Positions 14,582 through 22,925 of a stretch of DNA of 64,000 bases are shown here, piece after piece. The DNA is from an uncultured Eubacteriales bacterium (GTDB lineage: Bacteria > Bacillota > Clostridia > Christensenellales > Aristaeellaceae). Numbering within the stretch: position 1 is the stretch's first letter; each line of letters begins with the position of its first letter. Position numbers and translations under genes: made by a program. The stretch is from contig CACWZI010000006.1 of assembly GCA_902765305.1 (NCBI GenBank), positions 1 to 64,000 of the forward strand. Direction: 5' to 3'. The notes beneath the pieces were generated by a model. That model had not been told where the DNA came from and ran no database searches. It saw only the letters and a program-made list of their open reading frames with translations.

Positions 14582-16273
14582 GTGTTTTTCCGCGGCTACA
14601 ACATATTGAACAGCATGGCACGCCCGGAGTCGCTGCCCTCGCCGCTGGCCACCGGTCCGGCCAGGGAATGGGCCTGTGCAGGCGCACACCTGGCCATGAG
14701 CCGCGACCTGCCTGCCATGAACCTTTCTCAGAGGCTTTCCGACCCGGAGGCCTACCTGCGCCTGCAAAGGGGGCGGCGCCAGGCACTGGAGGCGCTGATG
14801 GCAGTGGAGCCTGACGAGCATCGGCTGGAGCGCGTCATCGACCTGATCTGCATGATCGTGGAGGAATCCAGCTGGGCTGAAAACCCAAAGGGAGCGCCCT
14901 TCGACGACGACCAGCACCCGCGCATCGACTTTCAATGCGCAGAGACGCTGATGCTGTTGGCATGGGTCCAGCGCGCCATGGGCGAGCGTTTGGGCGCCCG
15001 GGTATCCGCAAAGCTGCAATACGAGGCCCGAAGGCGGGTCTTTTCCCCCTTCCTCGCCCATTCCGACTATCCCTTCATGCGGTACATGGGACCGGTGAGC
15101 GCCCGGTCAAATCGCCCGCTGTGCATACTCAGCGACCTGCTGCTCGCATCGGTTTTACTGGAAACGGATGCAGGGCGCAGGGCCGCGATAATGAAGCAGT
15201 CGCTTCGGCTGATCGACCAGGCCGTGCAGGCCCGGGACCGGCGCGTGCAGCCACTCACAGACGCCCTCGCCGAGACCGCTGCGGTGACCGACCTCTGCAC
15301 ACTGCTTCGCAAGCTGACGCGCGGCCAGCTGGACCTTACTGAAGTATACCCCACTTCGGACTGGCTGGACGGGCTGCTGATTCCCTGGATCGACGGCGAT
15401 TGCTTCGTCGATCCCGCCACCGGAAACATGATGCCCGCCCTTTCCGGGCAGGCGCTGTTTCGCGTAGGCCTGGCCAGCGGCGACGAGGCGCTGAGCGCGC
15501 TCGGGGCGGCGCTTCACCGTCAGCGGCATGTGCCTTCCGCCACGGTAACAGGACGTATGCTGGACCTGTCCTGCGCGGGCATGCTGTCGGCACAGATAGA
15601 AAAGCCGCCAAAGCTCAAACACGCCGCTACGGCCCAAAACCGTTTGATGATCTCGCGCTTCAGCGGCTTGACCTGCGCGCTGCATGCCGGCGGCGACCGG
15701 GCCAACGCGGGAAGCATCGTGCTGTTTGCGGACGGAACGCCCATACTTGTGGAAACGCCGACCCGAACGTCCCTGCCCGTGATCGACGGGCTCACCCAGC
15801 TGACCGCTCCCGGTGAGAACGCCCCGGAAGCGGCTTTTGGCGCGGACGTCTGCCCCTCCGATTTCCAAACCCGTCCCGACCGGGACCTGTTGAGCGTGGA
15901 CCTGACCAACGCCTGGCCTGCGCGCCTTGGCGCGCGCGCCATCCAGCGCACAGCCATGATGCTGCGTCAGGAAAACATCCTCCAGCTGGTGGACGCCTTC
16001 GATCTGGAGAAGCCCGCGAAGGTCACCTTCCGATTCATCACCCCGCAATCCCCCGAAATGATAAGGCCCGACGGCGCTACGACCGAAGCCGTGCGTCTCG
16101 GGCCTGTGACATTGAGCTGGGAGGGCGAAATGCGCTGCGAAATCACCGCGCTTAACGAACGGTTTCCCATCGGCGAAGGAAACGGAGAACTGCTGCGCTG
16201 TGTCAGCCTGACGCCGGTCAATCCCGTCGGGAGGGGCTTCTTCCCGTTCTGTTTCGCGCGAACCGGCATGTAG
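14582..16273 (+). CDS. Heparinase II/III-like protein, function unknown
   Basis: 563 aa; GTG start 7 bases after GGAGGG. There is no signal peptide or membrane helix, so it should be cytoplasmic. Residues 1-310 are mostly helical and contain an alpha/alpha-toroid-like series (HPRIDFQCAETLMLLAWVQR, LCILSDLLLASVLLETDA, VTDLCTLLRKL). Residues 340-563 are beta-rich (GSIVLFADGTPILVETPTRT) and resemble the C-terminal sheet domain of polysaccharide lyases of the heparinase II/III superfamily. I see the fold only; catalytic Tyr/His cannot be placed. It converges on the binding-protein gene with 5 bp between the stops. Confidence 0.45.
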   Translation: MFFRGYNILNSMARPESLPSPLATGPAREWACAGAHLAMSRDLPAMNLSQRLSDPEAYLRLQRGRRQALEALMAVEPDEHRLERVIDLICMIVEESSWAENPKGAPFDDDQHPRIDFQCAETLMLLAWVQRAMGERLGARVSAKLQYEARRRVFSPFLAHSDYPFMRYMGPVSARSNRPLCILSDLLLASVLLETDAGRRAAIMKQSLRLIDQAVQARDRRVQPLTDALAETAAVTDLCTLLRKLTRGQLDLTEVYPTSDWLDGLLIPWIDGDCFVDPATGNMMPALSGQALFRVGLASGDEALSALGAALHRQRHVPSATVTGRMLDLSCAGMLSAQIEKPPKLKHAATAQNRLMISRFSGLTCALHAGGDRANAGSIVLFADGTPILVETPTRTSLPVIDGLTQLTAPGENAPEAAFGADVCPSDFQTRPDRDLLSVDLTNAWPARLGARAIQRTAMMLRQENILQLVDAFDLEKPAKVTFRFITPQSPEMIRPDGATTEAVRLGPVTLSWEGEMRCEITALNERFPIGEGNGELLRCVSLTPVNPVGRGFFPFCFARTGM

Positions 16274-16278
16274 GGGCA

Positions 16279-17970
16279 TCAGTTCACTTTCTTTAAAAAC
16301 TCAAACCCGTTGAAGGTGTCGTACACCCGCACCCCGCTCATGCCACCGATGGAGCGGCTGGACAGCACGGTGCCCGTCCTGAACAGCAGGCCCAATATGG
16401 GCAGTCGGTTGACCACAGTCATCTGGATATCGCTGTAGATCTTTTGCAGGAGCGCCTCGTCGGAGGCCGAATACACCCGCTCCAGCAGCTGGTCCATGTC
16501 GTCGCTGCTGTAATGGTTCAGGTTCAGCGATCCCCTGCTTCCCAGCAGACTCGACAGGTAGGGCACCTCGCTCAGGTTCACGCCCACCAGGGCAAGATCG
16601 AACTCCCCGTCCTTGACCAACTGGCGCGTGCGCTCCTTGGAATAGACGGTCACCGTCACATTGAAGCCCACAGTCCGCAGGTAATCCGCGATCAGGTTCG
16701 CCGCATTTTCGCGGATGCTGTTGCTGCTTTCGTTATAGGTGATGATCGACAGCGTCGGCTCCTGTACCATCACACCCACATGCTTGTTCAGCGTGCCGTC
16801 GCCAGTCAGGTCGTACCAGCCCAGGTTGTGCATCAGCTGTAGCGCCCGCTCCGGGCTGTAGTAATAGATGGCGCTCTGGCTCTCATACAGCCAGGATGAA
16901 GGCGGCACGGGCACCTCGCACTGCACCGCCATGTCCAGATAGCCGTTGGAGGCGATCACGGAGCGATCGATGGCGTACATGATGGCCTGCCGCACGCTGG
17001 CATCGGCGGTAAGGCTGCCATCGGACAGGTTCGGCACCAGCATCTCATAGGTCAGCGTAGGATAGTCGATGCTCGTCAGGCCCGCCAGCTTTCGGCTGAG
17101 GGAGGCCTTCGTGCTCTTGGTGGACAGCATGTCGATCTCATGGGTGCGTATGGCCTCGATGGCGTCGCCGATGTTATAGTACCGCTTGAGCAGTATGCTC
17201 TTGATCTCCGGCTGCCGCTTCCACCAGAGCGGATTGGCCTCCAGACGAACGGAGCCCTCGGGATTGGCCTGTATGTACCAGTAAGGCCCGGTGCCACGGG
17301 GCAGGTCATCGTAGAGGGTATCGTACTGCATCACCGGGAACACCATGGCGTAGAGCGTCATCAGGCTGGTGTTCTTCGCGGTGACCGTCAGCCCATAGAT
17401 GTCAGTAGGCGAGGCGTCCATGTTTTCGATCACCTGGAGGCGCTCATAGTAGGGGTTTTCCTCTCCTGCCTGCATCAGCGTCTGATAGCTGCGCACCACG
17501 TCGTAGGCGGTCAGCTCGTAGCCGTTGTGAAACTGTATGCCGCTGCGCAGGTTGAATATCCAGTTCTTGCCGTCCTGGACCCAGTTGTTGGCCAGCATAG
17601 GCACCGGCTTCTGATTCTCGTCCAGGTCCACCACGCTTTCGAACACCAGCTGGTTGACGCTGATCATGCTCCATATTCGCGTGGCGACGGGGCTGTACGT
17701 CATGTAACCGGGCTCCACGTAGCCGATGGTGACATCCGCATTGGTCATGTCCACCTGGGGCAGCGCCTCCTGCTGCTGAATGTAGGGGTCGGTCGCCTGA
17801 AAGCCCCCGCCCAGGTCTGAGGCGATACCGCCGGACGGATCAGCGGCCTGATAGTCGCCGCCCAGGTCGGAAGCCACGTCCGCCCTTGCGCAAGGCGACA
17901 GCAGCAGGCACAGCGCCAGTGCCAGCGCGCTAAGCCGCCGACGGCGTGTACAGTTCCTTGTATTTCTCAT
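16279..17970 (-). CDS. ABC transporter substrate-binding protein, family 5 (peptide/nickel type)
   Basis: 563 aa. The N-terminus (RRRRLSALALALCLLLSPCARA) is a signal peptide; the Cys before the cut is not in a proper lipobox. The mature start carries a tandem duplication (ASDLGGDYQAADP then ASDLGGGFQATDP). After it comes the SBP_bac_5 fold: GYVEPGYMTYSPVATRIWSM, LANNWVQDGKNWIFNLRSGI, FHNGYELTAYDVVRSYQTLM, AIMYAIDRSVIAS. No permease or ATPase genes accompany it. The gene overlaps the end of the lytic transglycosylase by 41 bp, so it is part of the polA-coaE-transglycosylase operon. Confidence 0.85.
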   Translation of the reverse strand: MRNTRNCTRRRRLSALALALCLLLSPCARADVASDLGGDYQAADPSGGIASDLGGGFQATDPYIQQQEALPQVDMTNADVTIGYVEPGYMTYSPVATRIWSMISVNQLVFESVVDLDENQKPVPMLANNWVQDGKNWIFNLRSGIQFHNGYELTAYDVVRSYQTLMQAGEENPYYERLQVIENMDASPTDIYGLTVTAKNTSLMTLYAMVFPVMQYDTLYDDLPRGTGPYWYIQANPEGSVRLEANPLWWKRQPEIKSILLKRYYNIGDAIEAIRTHEIDMLSTKSTKASLSRKLAGLTSIDYPTLTYEMLVPNLSDGSLTADASVRQAIMYAIDRSVIASNGYLDMAVQCEVPVPPSSWLYESQSAIYYYSPERALQLMHNLGWYDLTGDGTLNKHVGVMVQEPTLSIITYNESSNSIRENAANLIADYLRTVGFNVTVTVYSKERTRQLVKDGEFDLALVGVNLSEVPYLSSLLGSRGSLNLNHYSSDDMDQLLERVYSASDEALLQKIYSDIQMTVVNRLPILGLLFRTGTVLSSRSIGGMSGVRVYDTFNGFEFLKKVN

Positions 17971-18598
17971 AATACTTCAGTACCCTCTTGACATAGGTAT
18001 CCGTGGCGCTGGACGGTATGGTTTGCAGCGTTGTTCCGTTCGGACTGTATTCAGGGTTCGCCAGCCAGTCGTCCACCGTGCCCTGTCCGGCATGGTAGGC
18101 CGCGATGGCGCAGGTCAGGTTGCCGTTAAAGCGGCGGATCAGGTAGCCCAGATACCAGCAGCCGTATTTGATGTTGGTATCCGGCTCAAACAGGCTCCCT
18201 TCCCGATAGGCCTCGTCGAATTTGCCCGCTACCCACTCGGCGGTAGAGGGCAGCAGCTGCATAAGGCCCTGGGCATTGGCCTCGGAAACCGCTTCCGGCA
18301 TATAGCTGGATTCCGCCAGGATCACCGCCGCGGGCAGGGCCGGATCGAGGCCGTTGGAAGCGGCGTTCGCGCGAATCCGGTCCTCGTAGGCCATCGGGTA
18401 CAGCTGCACTGTGGTCTCGGGACGCTGCATAAAGATCAGCCAAAGGCCCATGCCGGCAAGTGCCAACGCCAACACCACTGCGGTCACGACGGCGGTTAGC
18501 CGCCGCTTTCGCCGCGCTCTGGTCCTGCGCCGGTTGGCATAGCCTGTCGCCGAACTGCCCTTTCCCTTGAGAGACCTGGTTCCTTCGTTGTTATCCAT
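17930..18598 (-). CDS. Membrane-anchored lytic transglycosylase (SLT domain)
   Basis: 222 aa. A basic N-terminus and one membrane helix (LTAVVTAVVLALALAGMGLW, about 34-54) anchor it outside the cell. The SLT domain follows: ILAESSYMPEAVS with the catalytic Glu (about residue 95), NAQGLMQLLPSTAEW, NIKYGCWYLGYLIRRF and AAYHAGQGTVDDW. It would cleave peptidoglycan glycan strands. It starts 5 bp after coaE, typical of polA/coaE neighbourhoods in Clostridia. Confidence 0.92.
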   Translation of the reverse strand: MDNNEGTRSLKGKGSSATGYANRRRTRARRKRRLTAVVTAVVLALALAGMGLWLIFMQRPETTVQLYPMAYEDRIRANAASNGLDPALPAAVILAESSYMPEAVSEANAQGLMQLLPSTAEWVAGKFDEAYREGSLFEPDTNIKYGCWYLGYLIRRFNGNLTCAIAAYHAGQGTVDDWLANPEYSPNGTTLQTIPSSATDTYVKRVLKYYEKYKELYTPSAA

Positions 18599-18603
18599 AC
18601 GGC

Positions 18604-19230
18604 CTATCCGTTTTTCTCCGCCCGCCTCTGGGCTGCCCGGTACAGCTGTTCCAGCTCAGCCTGGGTGCGCTCTATGGGGCGGTCGGTGTTGATGACATAG
18701 GTGGCCCGGGCATTCCGCTCCTCCAGGGACATCTGACTTTCGATGCGTGCCACGGCGTCCTCGGGGCTGAGACCATCCCTGGCGACGATGCGGGTGACCT
18801 GACGCTCCAGGGGAACGGTCAGCGCCCAGGTCTCGTCGCACAGGGCGTCCATACCGGTCTCGAACAGCAGCGGTACATCCAGTATCACCACGCTTGCCCC
18901 CGCCTGGGCCGCCGCATCCATCGCCGAAAGCATGTCCCTTTGTACCAGCGGGTGCATGATCCCCTCAAGTGCGCGGCGGGCCGGCTCGTTGGCAAACACC
19001 AGTTTTCCCAGCTTCGTCCGATCCAGCGTACCGTCGTCCCGAAAGACAGCGTCCCCAAACACCCGTCGAATGTCATCCAGCGCCTCGCCGTTTTCAGCGG
19101 TCAATGCGCGGGATGCCTCATCCGCGTCCAGGTGGGCGGTCCCGAGGGATTCCAGGTATCGTGCAGCCTCAGACTTCCCGCAGCCGATGCCCCCCGTCAA
19201 GCCGATCACATAGGGTTTATTTGCAAGCAC
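18604..19230 (-). CDS. coaE: Dephospho-CoA kinase
   Basis: 208 aa, last enzyme of coenzyme A synthesis, phosphorylating the ribose 3' OH of dephospho-CoA. P-loop GLTGGIGCGKSEAARYLE, HLDADEASRAL (CoA-binding DAD), HPLVQRDM and VILDVPLLFETGMD are all present. A GTG at 19230 after GGAGGGG gives the standard N-terminus MLANKPYVIGLTGG; an ATG five codons upstream is less likely. The start overlaps the polA stop by 14 bp, implying translational coupling. Confidence 0.95.
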   Translation of the reverse strand: MLANKPYVIGLTGGIGCGKSEAARYLESLGTAHLDADEASRALTAENGEALDDIRRVFGDAVFRDDGTLDRTKLGKLVFANEPARRALEGIMHPLVQRDMLSAMDAAAQAGASVVILDVPLLFETGMDALCDETWALTVPLERQVTRIVARDGLSPEDAVARIESQMSLEERNARATYVINTDRPIERTQAELEQLYRAAQRRAEKNG

Positions 19231-21796
19231 GCCAATCCCCTCCAATGGTTATATCGGTGCGCAGCGGCACGGACAGCGCCATGACGCCCTCCATGCAGCG
19301 CCGCAGCAGGTCGCGAACCGCCCCGGCCTCGGCCTCGGGGGCTTCCACGATCAACTCGTCGTGCACCTGCAATATCAGCTTCGCCTCGAAGCCGCCCGCC
19401 TTCAGCGCCTCGTCCACGGCGATCATCGCCAGCTTGATGATGTCCGCGGCAGTGCCCTGGATGGGGCTGTTCATCGCGCAGCGCTCGCCAAAGGCGCGCA
19501 CGGCGTAGTTGGAACTGGTCAGCTCCGGCAGGTAGCGGCGACGGTTCATCAGCGTGGTGACGTAGCCCTGGGCGTGCCCCTTCTTCACCGCTTCGTCCAT
19601 ATAGGCCTTCACGCCGGGATAGCGGTCGAAGTAGCGGTCGATGAAGGCCCTGGCCTCGAAGCGGCTGGCGCCGATGTTCTTCGCCAATGTGAATTCCGAA
19701 ATGCCGTAGACGATGCCGAAGTTCACCGCCTTCGACGCGGAGCGCATCTGGCCGGTCACCTGATCCAGGGGCACGCCGTAGACCTCGGAGGCCGTGCGGG
19801 CATGGATGTCCTGGTCCATCAGGAAGGCGTTGATCATCGTGGCGTCGCCGGACATATGGGCCAGTACCCGCAATTCGATCTGGGAGTAGTCCGCGTCGAC
19901 CAGCAGCCAGCCGGGACGGGCCACGAAGGCCCCCCGTATGGCCTTGCCCAGCTCGGTGCGAACGGGTATATTCTGCAGGTTCGGCTCGGCGGAGCTGATG
20001 CGCCCTGTGGCGGTGCCCACCTGGTCAAATCGGGTGTGGATCCGGCCGTTTTCGTCCCGCATCGGGATCAATGCGTCAATATAGGTCGATTCCAGCTTCT
20101 GGTATTTTCGATATTCCAGTACCTTTGCGCAGATCGGATAGTCCTCCGACAGCTGCTCCAGCACCTCGGCGTTGGTGGAAATCTTCTTCTTCGGCGAGGG
20201 GATGCCCAGCTTGCCGAACAGCAATTCACCCAGCTGCTTTGGGGAATTGAGGTTGATCCGCGCCCCTGCCATTTCAGCGATCTCGTCGGTCAGGCGCTGG
20301 ATCTGCGCCCTGAACGTGACGCCCAGCTCCCGGAGTACGTCCGCGTCCACCAGGAAGCCCTCGTCCTGCATGCCCCGCAGCACGTAGGCCAGCGGAAGCT
20401 CGATCCGGCTGTAGATCTGTTCAAGATCGTTTTCCTTTAGCTGCTCCCGCTGTGCCAGCGCCAGCCTGCGCACCGCCGTGGCGGGATGATCCTGCCAGCC
20501 CTCGATGCCCTCCTGGATGCACAGCGATTGCGCGTCGAAGCCTGGACGCTGTGGATTCAGCGCGTAGGCCGCCAGCATCACGTCGGTGATATCGCCCTTG
20601 ATCCGCTCAAGGTCGATGGGCAGCGATTTGAGGTCCCACAGCGCCACAGGGCAGTCGGCCTCAAGCAGCGGCAGCGCCGCCGCCCAGGCTTCTTCATCGG
20701 TGATGCCGGGCGAGAGCAGGTCTCCGCCCATGGCCATGGACAGGCGCGCTTCATCGGTGGCCACCGTGAAGCGTTCGCCCAGGTGGAACGCCGCCCACCT
20801 CGCCGTAGCAGCCAGTTCCATAATACGCCCGGCCAGCGCGTCCCGTGCGTTGAAGGTCTCGATGTCCGGCAGCGCCTCCGCCTCGACGGGCGATGCTACA
20901 GGCGTTTCGAGGCCTTGAGGCGCGACGGCGCTCGCCACGTCCCTCAGCCTTCTCAGCGCGGCGTTCATGCGCAGCTCCCTCAGGCGGGGCAGCGCCCCGG
21001 CGATGTTGCCCAGCTTCCAGGCCCCGGGATCGACGTCCACAGGCGCGTTTCTGTCGATCTTCGCCAGGGCGTAGCTCATCTCCGCCAGCGCCCGGCCCTC
21101 GATCAACCGCTCACGCAGCTTGCCCTTCTGCTCCGTGGGCGCGGCATCCAGCACGGCTGACAGACTGCCATACTGCTGCACCAGCTTCAAAGCTGTCTTC
21201 TCCCCCACCCCCGGAACGCCGGGGATGTTGTCGGAGGCGTCGCCCATCAGGCTCTTTACGTCGATCAGCTGGACCGGCTCGATGCCATAGGTCTCGCGAA
21301 TGTATTCCGGGGTCACCCGCACGGTTTCGGTGATGCCCTTTTTGGTATAGAGTATCGTCGTCCGCGGTCCTGAAAGCTGGAAGGAATCCCTGTCGCCGGT
21401 GACCAGCAGCGCCTCCAGTCCCTCGCGCTCGCAATATTTGGAAACGGTTCCCAATATGTCGTCCGCCTCGTAGCCCTCGACCTCGAGGATCGGCACGCCC
21501 ATCTCGCCGATCAGCTCGCGGATCACCGGGTCCTGGGCCCGCAGCTCGTCCGGCATGGGCTTGCGCGTGGCCTTGTAGCCGTCGTACAGCTTCGCCCTGA
21601 AGGTCGGGGCGTGCATGTCGAAGGCCACCGCCAGGCTGTCCGGGCGTTCGTCCTCGATCACCTTCAGCATCATCATCACAAACCCATGCACCGCGTTGGT
21701 GGGCGTGCCGTCCGGCGCGGTCATAGGGGTCTGCAGCGCGTGAAACGCCCGGTACATCAGGCTGTATCCATCCAGTATGACGATCTTCTCAGCCAT
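19217..21796 (-). CDS. polA: DNA polymerase I
   Basis: 859 aa; the ATG at 21796 has AGGAGAG in front and gives MAEKIVILDGYSLMYRAFHA. The 5'-3' exonuclease domain (1-290) has GFVMMMLKVIEDERP, EGYEADDILGTV, TGDRDSFQL and SLMGDASDNIPGVPGVGEKT. The middle domain keeps the 3'-5' exonuclease fold, but the DxE motif is gone (AAFHLGE), so proofreading is unlikely, as in Bacillus and Thermus enzymes. Polymerase motifs: DYSQIELRVLAHMSGD (A), RSASKAVNFGIVYG (B), QVHDELIVE (C). Repair and Okazaki-fragment processing. Confidence 0.97.
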   Translation of the reverse strand: MAEKIVILDGYSLMYRAFHALQTPMTAPDGTPTNAVHGFVMMMLKVIEDERPDSLAVAFDMHAPTFRAKLYDGYKATRKPMPDELRAQDPVIRELIGEMGVPILEVEGYEADDILGTVSKYCEREGLEALLVTGDRDSFQLSGPRTTILYTKKGITETVRVTPEYIRETYGIEPVQLIDVKSLMGDASDNIPGVPGVGEKTALKLVQQYGSLSAVLDAAPTEQKGKLRERLIEGRALAEMSYALAKIDRNAPVDVDPGAWKLGNIAGALPRLRELRMNAALRRLRDVASAVAPQGLETPVASPVEAEALPDIETFNARDALAGRIMELAATARWAAFHLGERFTVATDEARLSMAMGGDLLSPGITDEEAWAAALPLLEADCPVALWDLKSLPIDLERIKGDITDVMLAAYALNPQRPGFDAQSLCIQEGIEGWQDHPATAVRRLALAQREQLKENDLEQIYSRIELPLAYVLRGMQDEGFLVDADVLRELGVTFRAQIQRLTDEIAEMAGARINLNSPKQLGELLFGKLGIPSPKKKISTNAEVLEQLSEDYPICAKVLEYRKYQKLESTYIDALIPMRDENGRIHTRFDQVGTATGRISSAEPNLQNIPVRTELGKAIRGAFVARPGWLLVDADYSQIELRVLAHMSGDATMINAFLMDQDIHARTASEVYGVPLDQVTGQMRSASKAVNFGIVYGISEFTLAKNIGASRFEARAFIDRYFDRYPGVKAYMDEAVKKGHAQGYVTTLMNRRRYLPELTSSNYAVRAFGERCAMNSPIQGTAADIIKLAMIAVDEALKAGGFEAKLILQVHDELIVEAPEAEAGAVRDLLRRCMEGVMALSVPLRTDITIGGDWRACK

Positions 21797-21849
21797 GCAG
21801 CGCTCTCTCCTTTGCATCCTTTCACGGGGCAGGATGCACATGATCTATC

Positions 21850-21953
21850 CTGTTCAGTCCGATCAAACGCACCGTCTGTAGCGGCGGCCCCCGGGCCGCC
21901 ACTGTGGCGGCGCAGGCGCCGCCGCTACACTTCTCTCTGCCCGGACTGAACAG
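21850..21953. repeat. Triple-nested palindrome, REP-like
   Basis: Outer arms CTGTTCAGTCCG (21850-21861) and CGGACTGAACAG (21942-21953) are perfect. Middle arms GTAGCGGCGGC (21878-21888) and GCCGCCGCTAC (21918-21928) are perfect. An inner hairpin GCCGCC (21895-21900) / GGCGGC (21906-21911) sits in the centre. The core matches the palindrome at 14512-14534. It lies between polA and the MBL gene, and since no T-run follows it is more a mobile or REP-type repeat than a terminator. Confidence 0.7.
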
Positions 21954-21997
21954 TTACTCGCATTATAACATATCCACCGGAAAAAAACAAATCCCTG

Positions 21998-22906
21998 TTA
22001 CCTGCCCATCGCCTTCTCCAGATCGCCGTTCATGCAGGAAACCATCACGTCTCCCCGGCGGGCCACGGTCCTGTCCCCGCCGGTGGGCGACAGCGGATCC
22101 GGCACCCGCTCATAGCGGGCCGTGCCCTGCAGCAGGGATTCCAGGCAGCATACCAGGTCGGGCAGCACATTGGGTGCGAGAGGCTTTCCCACCGGCCTGA
22201 AATCGTGGTGGAAGTTGAACACCTTTTCAGGATCATACCCATCTCCCTGCATGGCCGCGATGCGCTGAAGGGCTTCCAGCGCCACCTGAGCGCAGCCTCG
22301 CAGGTTGGGCGCCAGCGTGCCGTTCAGCAGCCAGTTGCAGTTGCAGGCGTCCCCGCACAGCAGTGCCTTTGTCTTATCGTCCACCAGCACCAGCTCCCCG
22401 GGGGTATGCCCCGGGCAGTGATATGCCGTGACCGTGCGTCCGCCCAGCTCGAACCGCTGGCCGTCCGCTGCGGCGCGAAAGGCCGGCTCCTTCGGCCAGG
22501 GGCGGATATCCGTGTTGGGATCGTATTCGTAGGCCTTTCCCTCGCGCCTGCGTATCAGCGCGGCGTAATCCCTGCGGAATTCCAGGGTCGGCTCGGTATG
22601 GTCCCCCTTCCAGTTCGCGTCTGCCGGATGGATCCAGATGTCGTCAAACCATCCCGCGCCACCGATGTGGTCACCGTGGTTGTGGGTGGCCACAACCTCA
22701 TAGGGCTTGTCCGTCAGTCTGTTTTCCACCAGCCATTTCAGATCGCCGATCCCGACGCCGGTGTCGATCAGCAGCGCCTTTTCTTCGCCGACGACGAGAA
22801 AGCAGCTGGCGCAGTCGAATTCGTCGATTTCATATAGGCCCGGAGCACACTCGTACCACCGCATCGTCATACAGGCCTCCGGAGTTCCCGCAATTCTCTT
22901 TTTCAT
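21998..22906 (-). CDS. Metallo-beta-lactamase-fold hydrolase
   Basis: 302 aa. The metal-binding motifs of the glyoxalase II/lactonase-like MBL superfamily are complete: THNHGDHIGG (about residue 75), CPGHTPGELVLVDDK (about 165) and LCGDACN (about 185). A late NFHHDFRPV supplies another His pair. A hydrolase using two metals, substrate unknown. The start has TAGGAG in front and lies 19 bp after the S9 peptidase stop, so the two are one operon. Confidence 0.88.
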   Translation of the reverse strand: MKKRIAGTPEACMTMRWYECAPGLYEIDEFDCASCFLVVGEEKALLIDTGVGIGDLKWLVENRLTDKPYEVVATHNHGDHIGGAGWFDDIWIHPADANWKGDHTEPTLEFRRDYAALIRRREGKAYEYDPNTDIRPWPKEPAFRAAADGQRFELGGRTVTAYHCPGHTPGELVLVDDKTKALLCGDACNCNWLLNGTLAPNLRGCAQVALEALQRIAAMQGDGYDPEKVFNFHHDFRPVGKPLAPNVLPDLVCCLESLLQGTARYERVPDPLSPTGGDRTVARRGDVMVSCMNGDLEKAMGR

Positions 22907-22925
22907 AACGATTTCTCCTAATCAA

